Translations under genes and position numbers: made by a program
Notes under the pieces: generated by a model
Databases searched by the model: none
Told to the model about the DNA's origin: nothing
Seen by the model: the letters and a program-made list of their open reading frames with translations, nothing else
Source: UBA1368 sp964563125
Lineage (GTDB): Bacteria > Bacillota > Syntrophomonadia > Syntrophomonadales > Syntrophomonadaceae
DNA: 11,086 nucleotides
Assembly: GCA_964563125.1 (NCBI GenBank)
Contig: CAZLVY010000061.1
Location: forward strand, 1 to 11,086
Direction of reading: 5' to 3'
Shown here: positions 7,370 through 11,086 of the stretch, in pieces
Layout of the letters: the number at the start of each line of letters is the position of its first letter
Numbering within the stretch: the first letter of the stretch is position 1

Positions 7370-8050
7370 GTGCTTTCGCTGAAAATTATTTCTGTAGTCT
7401 CAATTTATCCAGGTTCTGGACAGACAACCATTTCAGTTAATTTGGCCTGTGGATTATCTCGGGCAGGAAATAGGGTTCTAATCGCCAGTATGAATGATAA
7501 TAAAAAACTTGCTATCTGGTTGGGGATTGATGATGCGAAAGATATGCCGGGGCACAAAGATATAAAAATTTCCCGCATGGGATTGGACGTGCTAAATCTT
7601 AATCTTGCTGATGAAAGTTCTGTTAGTGTAATTGAGTTTTTATCTGACCTGAAACAATTTGATTATGATTATCTGTTGCTGCTGCCTGCAGCCAAATCAG
7701 ATTTTTCTTGGCTAAATGAACTGTCTGATTATCTGATTGTCTGTACTGACTTAAGCCATGCCGATGAAGTGGCAGATATAATATCACTGGAGAAATCTTT
7801 GACTGACTCACAAAAAAGTAGTATCAGCCTGATAGTGCCGAATAAAATTAATACTAAGGAATGGGAGCATAACAGTCAGCAGTTATTTTCGCTGGCTGAA
7901 TACTTTGGTTATGAGAAAATAGCTGATCCTATTCCATACTGTGAGAGAATTCATGATTTGCCCCTGGGGGGACGGACTGTCTGGGAACTTAGTCAGCAAA
8001 ACCTGCAGGCGGCTTTTATGAGTCTGGTGGAAGCAGTAAAAGCATTATAA
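7370..8050 (+). CDS. MinD/ParA-like protein with degenerate nucleotide-binding motifs
   Basis: A 226-residue soluble protein with the N-terminal fold pattern of MinD/ParA (SIMIBI) ATPases. Seen: IISVVSIYPGSGQTTISVNLACGL, broken here as IISVVSIYPG (6-15) and SGQTTISVNLACGL (16-29). This matches the deviant Walker A region, but both lysines of KGGxGKTT are gone (Y13, Q18). The Walker B strand YDYLLLLPA (99-107) lacks the aspartate. ATP hydrolysis is therefore doubtful; it may be a binding or scaffold protein. Start: GTG at 7370 overlaps the AAGGGG SD, while the in-frame CTG at 7379, 6 nt after GGGGTG, would give the usual MinD beginning MKIISVVS and may be the true start. It lies 35 bp after the FeoB membrane gene and 30 bp before the DUF4405 gene, suggesting a role linked to iron uptake. 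Its exact function is unknown. Confidence 0.65.
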   Translation: MLSLKIISVVSIYPGSGQTTISVNLACGLSRAGNRVLIASMNDNKKLAIWLGIDDAKDMPGHKDIKISRMGLDVLNLNLADESSVSVIEFLSDLKQFDYDYLLLLPAAKSDFSWLNELSDYLIVCTDLSHADEVADIISLEKSLTDSQKSSISLIVPNKINTKEWEHNSQQLFSLAEYFGYEKIADPIPYCERIHDLPLGGRTVWELSQQNLQAAFMSLVEAVKAL

Positions 8051-8080
8051 GCAGTCATGCTTTTGTGGGAGGTAAATAAT

Positions 8081-8455
8081 ATGGCGAAGGCAAAAACTAA
8101 TTTTATAATTGATGGCATCATGTTTCTTGGGATGATGGCTCTCGCTGGAACTGGTTTTGTACGCAAGTATATCCTTTTGAGCGGGTCTGCTTCCAAGATG
8201 GTATATGGTTACAAGACACATATGACTCTTATGGGAATTGACAGGGATGGATGGGCGCAGATTCATCTTTATCTGGGCTATTTTTTACTTGCACTTCTCT
8301 TGTTACACATAATTTTGCACTGGAAACAGATTATTGCTGTTTACCGTAGATGGATTCCTGATGCTGGTAAACGTTTGCTGGTAACTGTGCTATTTATATT
8401 TGTTAGTTTATTATTACTGCTTTTTCCTTTTATTTTGCACCCGGTAATTTTATAG
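8081..8455 (+). CDS. DUF4405-type small membrane protein, cytochrome-b-like
   Basis: A 124-residue membrane protein with three predicted helices (about 8-27, 62-81, 97-120). Seen: FIIDGIMFLGMMALAGTG in the first helix, then WAQIHLYLGYFLLALLLLHI (58-77) with H62, H76 and H80. H62 and H76 are 14 residues apart on one helix, the spacing seen in transmembrane b-type cytochromes, so heme binding is plausible but unproven. I placed the start at ATG 8081 because TGGGAGG (8066-8072) sits 8 nt upstream; an in-frame ATG at 8057 has no good SD. It is the last gene of the plus-strand iron locus and could act as an electron-carrying partner, for example reducing ferric iron near FeoB; that role is inference from context. 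Confidence 0.7.
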   Translation: MAKAKTNFIIDGIMFLGMMALAGTGFVRKYILLSGSASKMVYGYKTHMTLMGIDRDGWAQIHLYLGYFLLALLLLHIILHWKQIIAVYRRWIPDAGKRLLVTVLFIFVSLLLLLFPFILHPVIL

Positions 8456-8476
8456 AAGAAATAATAACAAAAAAAA

Positions 8477-8496
8477 CTGCCGAAATAAATCGGCAG
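8477..8496 (-). terminator. Rho-independent terminator of the ybjQ-type gene, possibly bidirectional
   Basis: Seen: CTGCCGA (8477-8483) and TCGGCAG (8490-8496) form a perfect 7-bp stem with a 6-nt loop. On the minus strand the stem is followed by eight T residues, making a good intrinsic terminator 16 bp past the ybjQ-type stop. On the plus strand it is followed by GGATTAGATTAATATTTT, a weak U-tract, so termination of the converging iron operon here is possible but less certain. Confidence 0.85.
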
Positions 8497-8512
8497 GGAT
8501 TAGATTAATATT

Positions 8513-8845
8513 TTACATACTAAGTGCTGACTCGGCTAATTGAACTGCTGTACCTATTGCGGCGATCATCAACATATCGTCATGCAGTACAATATAGTTG
8601 AAATTCACAGCTACTATAGCATCAGCCCCCATTTTTACGGCTTTAACTTTCATTTGCTCAACGATTGCGAGACGGCACTCGGTCATTTTGTTTTTATAGC
8701 TGGTATAAGATTCGTTAGCTTCTTCCGGTATGCCTGTTAGGATTTTTTGGGCAGCCTGTTCATCCAGGATGCATTCACCGGCCACCAGACCAAGGTACTC
8801 AATGATAGAACGGTTTTCAACTTTGTGGGTTGTAGTTACAATCAT
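8513..8845 (-). CDS. YbjQ / UPF0145 family protein
   Basis: A 110-residue soluble protein of the YbjQ (UPF0145, 'heavy-metal-binding') family; structures of members show oligomeric rings, but the function is unproven. Seen: the opening IVTTTHKVENRSIIEYLGLVAGE (as IVTTTHKVE, 2-10, and YLGLVAGE, 17-24), the central helix with AIVEQMKVKAVKMGADAIV (60-78), and the strand VNFNYIVL followed by MLMIAAIGTAVQL. The length is normal for the family. The ATG is preceded by AAAGGAGG 7 nt upstream. It lies downstream of the acyl-CoA dehydrogenase gene across a 173-bp gap and converges on the iron locus. A TATAAT-like -10 (8936-8941, minus strand) without a good -35 suggests it may have its own promoter. 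Confidence 0.88.
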   Translation of the reverse strand: MIVTTTHKVENRSIIEYLGLVAGECILDEQAAQKILTGIPEEANESYTSYKNKMTECRLAIVEQMKVKAVKMGADAIVAVNFNYIVLHDDMLMIAAIGTAVQLAESALSM

Positions 8846-8855
8846 GCTTTAACCT

Positions 8856-8871
8856 CCTTTCGATTCGAAGG
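8856..8871 (-). promoter_or_regulatory. Small hairpin overlapping the ybjQ-type ribosome binding site
   Basis: Seen on the minus strand: CCTTCG, loop AAT, then CGAAAGG with one bulged A. The 3' arm is the start of the AAAGGAGG SD. Just upstream, AAGG-TGT-CCTT could pair with the same CCTT, so the two hairpins exclude each other. The stems are only 4-6 bp, so this may be chance; no ligand or protein is implied. Confidence 0.2.
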
Positions 8872-9018
8872 ACACCTTTGCAGCTTAAGACGAGTAGAAT
8901 TAATAGGGAAGGTTTGTATGATTCTTCCTCTCTTTATTATATTATTACATGATTTAATTGGTTTTTCCAGAATATTCAGACAATGTTCATGTTATTCTTT
9001 TCTTAATTCTTCTCTTTG

Positions 9019-10149
9019 TTATAATAACGAAGAAATGATCATTTTTTGAATATTGTTGGTACCGCCGACAATGCTGCAAACCTTGGCATCTCTGAAATAA
9101 ACGTTGGCTATGCTGTTTGTATCGTAAGCAGCAGCACCTATGATGTCTATCGCCCCCGCGGTCACGGATTGGGCTACTTCACTGGCAAACATCTTGGCCA
9201 TGGAGGAAGCCTGGGTGAAATCTTCTTCTTTATCTATCAAATCACATGCCCGCCAGACCATAAGCCGTGCAGCGTCGATGGAGGTAGCCATTGTGGTCAA
9301 GGGGAAGGAGATACCCTGATTGGTATAAATAGGTCTTCCGAATTGATGGCGCTCACGTGCATAGTTTAAAACCAGCTGATAGGCCGCTCGGGCGATGCCA
9401 ACTTCGATAGCGGCAATCAAAGTGCGGCCGATATCTAATGTCTGACTTAACAGCAGGTAACCGCTATCACGGTTTCCAATCGCATACTGCTTGTCAAGCT
9501 GCACATTATCGATAGCAATCTGAGCAGTGTTAGCATATTTTATACCCATGGTATTTCTTATAAGATTGACCTTGATTTTATCAGCGGGAACTATGAAAAG
9601 CTGAAAGGCTCTTTTGACGGCTGGATTACTGTTGGCGCATACGGTTACGAATTTCGCCGCTGCACCGTTAATAACATAATCTTTAACACCGTTAAGGAGA
9701 ATATTTTCGCCCTCATAGCTGGCAGTAGTCTGCAAAGTTTCGATATCAGAACCGCCGCGGGGTTCTGTCAGGGCTAAGGCTGCCAGTGTTGCTTGTTTGC
9801 TGGTTAAAAGGGGCAGAAATTCTTCTTTTTGGCTGGTGGTGCCGCCGATCATAATGGGCAGCACAGCATGCATGGTTCCAACCATTGCAGCGGCCAGACC
9901 GGCGCAGGCAGCGGCTATTTCCTCGATGAACATAGCCAGTGTAAGATAATTTAGTCCGCGACCGCCATATTCGATTGGGATAATGGGCGCAATCAGGTTG
10001 TGTTTTGCCAGCAGATTTATATAATGCCAGTTAAAATCGCCCTGTGCCTGATCCATCTCCAGGGCTAAAGGAGCTATTTCTTCCTGCGCTAATTGCCTGA
10101 CCTGGGTTACCAGGCGACTTTGCTCTTTACTCATCTGAAAACTGATCAT
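9019..10149 (-). CDS. Acyl-CoA dehydrogenase family protein lacking the usual catalytic Glu
   Basis: A 376-residue flavoprotein of the acyl-CoA dehydrogenase family, whose members normally oxidise acyl-CoA to enoyl-CoA with FAD and pass electrons to ETF. Seen: the FAD/substrate loop ALTEPRGGSD (126-135), NGVKDYVINGA (153-163), the RERHQFGRPI motif (265-274) and the closing RDAKVCSIVGGTNNIQ (353-368). Relatives have YEGT at the last motif; here it is VGGT, so Gly362 replaces the catalytic Glu. The alternative position used by isovaleryl- and long-chain enzymes (LDxER) reads LDIGR, Gly241. Dehydrogenation by the standard mechanism is thus doubtful. Start: the second ATG of ATGAGCATG, at 10149, because GGGAG lies 6 nt before it but directly abuts the first. 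It overlaps the end of the XRE gene by 23 bp, so the two are coupled. Confidence 0.85.
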   Translation of the reverse strand: MISFQMSKEQSRLVTQVRQLAQEEIAPLALEMDQAQGDFNWHYINLLAKHNLIAPIIPIEYGGRGLNYLTLAMFIEEIAAACAGLAAAMVGTMHAVLPIMIGGTTSQKEEFLPLLTSKQATLAALALTEPRGGSDIETLQTTASYEGENILLNGVKDYVINGAAAKFVTVCANSNPAVKRAFQLFIVPADKIKVNLIRNTMGIKYANTAQIAIDNVQLDKQYAIGNRDSGYLLLSQTLDIGRTLIAAIEVGIARAAYQLVLNYARERHQFGRPIYTNQGISFPLTTMATSIDAARLMVWRACDLIDKEEDFTQASSMAKMFASEVAQSVTAGAIDIIGAAAYDTNSIANVYFRDAKVCSIVGGTNNIQKMIISSLL

Positions 10150-10507
10150 GCTCATCTCCCTTTCTTTTAGATTTAAGCCACTTAATATAATCAAATACTG
10201 ATTTGCGGTCTTCGCGAGGTAAATCTTTTAATTCCATTAATAATTGCAGGATTTCACCAAATTCATCATGATTGTTATAACTTGCATTCCTGCTATCCCA
10301 TTCTATAGGCTGCATGAAATAATCAAGTGATCGCCCCAGGGTATCGGCAATTTTTTGTAGTTGGGGATAATAAACCCGGCGTTTTCCTTTTTCGTAATTT
10401 GATAAACTTGCCTGCGAAATGCCAAGTATTTCTGCTAGTTCTTTCTGATTAAAGCCAGCCTCTTCCCGGGCTATTTGTATGCGGTATCCGATTTCTTTGT
10501 AATTCAC
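10127..10507 (-). CDS. XRE-family helix-turn-helix transcriptional regulator
   Basis: A 126-residue DNA-binding protein. Seen: a Cro/C1-type HTH at about residues 5-65 (IGYRIQIAREEAGFNQKEL, ISQASLSNYEKGKRR, LQKIADTLGRSLDYFM), followed by a polar linker and a helical tail ending LKDLPREDRKSVFDYIKWLK. No separate ligand domain is recognisable. The start is GTG with AGGAG 7 nt upstream. It is transcribed with the overlapping acyl-CoA dehydrogenase gene and diverges from a second dehydrogenase-like gene, so it is a likely local regulator of acyl-CoA metabolism (inference). A palindrome over the divergent promoter at 10688-10699 is a candidate operator. Confidence 0.9.
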   Translation of the reverse strand: MNYKEIGYRIQIAREEAGFNQKELAEILGISQASLSNYEKGKRRVYYPQLQKIADTLGRSLDYFMQPIEWDSRNASYNNHDEFGEILQLLMELKDLPREDRKSVFDYIKWLKSKRKGDEHDQFSDE

Positions 10508-10668
10508 TGTTTAGCTCCTTTTTATTTAGCTTGGACTAGATTAAGTATAGCCATTTAATTAACATAAATAAATATTTATAACGATTACATTTTTGCCTCT
10601 ATTCTCTAATACAAGATTGAAGCGGATCAAATCAGGCTAAATAATACTAGTTATCTGATAATTTGCAA

Positions 10669-10697
10669 TTGACTTTTTGTTTGTAGTACAATATATT
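10669..10697 (+). promoter_or_regulatory. Sigma-A-type promoter of the second acyl-CoA-dehydrogenase-like gene
   Basis: Seen: TTGACT (10669-10674), a 17-nt spacer, TATATT (10692-10697); each box matches consensus at five of six positions. The expected transcript start is near 10704, giving a leader of about 105 nt before the TTG at 10812. The -10 lies inside a perfect palindrome. Confidence 0.6.
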
Positions 10698-10699
10698 GT
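10688..10699. promoter_or_regulatory. Candidate operator: palindrome ACAATATATTGT over the -10
   Basis: Seen: a perfect 12-bp inverted repeat that fully covers the -10 box of the divergent promoter. A protein bound here would block RNA polymerase. XRE proteins bind short inverted repeats as dimers, and the adjacent XRE gene is the natural candidate; this assignment is inference. The sequence is AT-rich, so chance occurrence is not negligible. Confidence 0.4.
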
Positions 10700-10811
10700 T
10701 TTTAACAGAACGTAATAAATATAACAAAATGTAAAAAATATTGTCGAAGATTGTAATTGCAGGAGGTGTAAAATCAGCAATAATTCATTTTAAATTTTGG
10801 AGGTGGATGTT

Positions 10812-11086
10812 TTGTCTTACCCAGACAGGTTTAATCCCTATAGTTTTAAAGACTTTTTAGATTGGCGTAACCAAGTGGACTTTTATGCAGATGATCCTTT
10901 TATACAAAAAACCATAAAACATTTTGTGGGAGAAGATTGGCAGGAAATTGACCAGGTGGCCAGGGAAATTTCCCAAAAAGCATCTTTTCGCTGGAACAAA
11001 ATGGCTGAAGCAATCGCCTGGCCTGAAAAAAGGCCCTACATGATGCATTATGATGGTCATTTAAACCGAATTGACCGGATTGTACG
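10812..11086 (+). CDS. Acyl-CoA-dehydrogenase-like protein, N-terminal part (cut by window end)
   Basis: Open frame of 91 codons to the window edge, beginning LSYPDRFNPYSFKDFLDWRN. Seen: FYADDPFIQKTIKHFVGEDW (residues 23-42), REISQKASFRWNKMAEAIA and RPYMMHYDGHLNRIDRIV near the edge. From memory, this N-terminal pattern with YDGHxNRIDRI belongs to the larger acyl-CoA dehydrogenases of anaerobes, with an extended N-terminal domain; the diagnostic FAD motifs lie outside the window, so the call is tentative. The start is TTG at 10812, with GGAGG (10799-10803) 8 nt upstream; the ATG at 10807 leads to an early stop in another frame. It is expressed from its own promoter, divergent from the XRE and acyl-CoA dehydrogenase pair. 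Confidence 0.55.
   Translation, partial: MSYPDRFNPYSFKDFLDWRNQVDFYADDPFIQKTIKHFVGEDWQEIDQVAREISQKASFRWNKMAEAIAWPEKRPYMMHYDGHLNRIDRIV

Larger units (their letters stand above)
10508..10811. other. Divergent AT-rich intergenic regulatory region
   Basis: 304 bp with no gene seen on either strand. It holds a plus-strand promoter (10669-10697), a 12-bp palindrome (10688-10699), a second AT-only palindrome ATAAATATTTAT (10568-10579), and a possible minus-strand -10, TATACT (10544-10549), with no convincing -35, for the XRE gene. An extra AGGAGGTG at 10761-10768 is followed at once by TAA and no start codon. The leader between the promoter and the TTG start is about 105 nt. Confidence 0.6.

Noticed and set aside
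9046..9369. Plus-strand open frame opposite the acyl-CoA dehydrogenase gene
   Set aside because: It is a shadow of a well-conserved gene, with no SD and no recognisable product.
10669..10692. TTGACT with TACAAT as the promoter pair
   Set aside because: The spacer would be only 12 nt; TATATT at 17 nt is the better -10.
1..11086. tRNA, rRNA, CRISPR array, insertion sequence, toxin-antitoxin or defence genes
   Set aside because: No cloverleaf-type sequence, regular spaced repeats, transposase motif or such gene pair was seen; only REP-like palindromes point to mobile DNA.

Overview
The window reads as chromosome of an anaerobic, moderately AT-rich Firmicute of the Clostridia, possibly near the Syntrophomonadales. 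This is an inference from several signs. Most genes have strong GGAGG-type Shine-Dalgarno (SD) sites, GTG and TTG starts are frequent, and FeoB is of a Clostridia-type subclass. There is also a QueG-like double [4Fe-4S] protein, a DUF6125 protein, and two acyl-CoA dehydrogenase genes next to an XRE regulator. No rRNA, tRNA, CRISPR array, insertion sequence or phage gene was seen.

Left block (20-4716, all minus strand). Transcription runs right to left. A DUF6125 Cys-rich protein comes first and is followed by a terminator-like hairpin and a REP-like repeat. Next is a tight cluster of a QueG-like iron-sulfur protein, an NCS2-family permease and an EmrB/QacA-type MFS exporter. A second REP-like palindrome supplies the last codons of the MFS gene. 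The cluster pairs one soluble redox protein with two transporters; its substrate cannot be read from the sequence.

Middle block (4950-8455, plus strand). This is a ferrous-iron uptake locus: feoA, a feoB split into a GTPase-domain gene and a membrane-domain gene, a MinD/ParA-like protein with degenerate Walker motifs, and a small three-helix DUF4405 membrane protein with cytochrome-b-like histidines. All five genes are co-directional and closely spaced, so they probably form one operon. The last two genes are candidate accessories to Feo transport.

Right block. A YbjQ-family gene (8513-8845, minus) converges on the iron locus over a terminator. Upstream of it, an XRE regulator and an acyl-CoA dehydrogenase overlap by 23 bp on the minus strand. 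The dehydrogenase has glycine at both positions where the family normally carries its catalytic glutamate. Divergent from the regulator, across a 304-bp intergenic region, is the start of a second acyl-CoA-dehydrogenase-like gene that runs off the window. It has a good sigma-A-type promoter with a perfect 12-bp palindrome over the -10, a plausible operator for the XRE protein.

The observations most worth following are the dehydrogenase without a catalytic base, the split feoB with its MinD-like and cytochrome-b-like neighbours, and the internally duplicated DUF6125 protein. All functional calls come from motif reading and hand alignment; no database search was possible.
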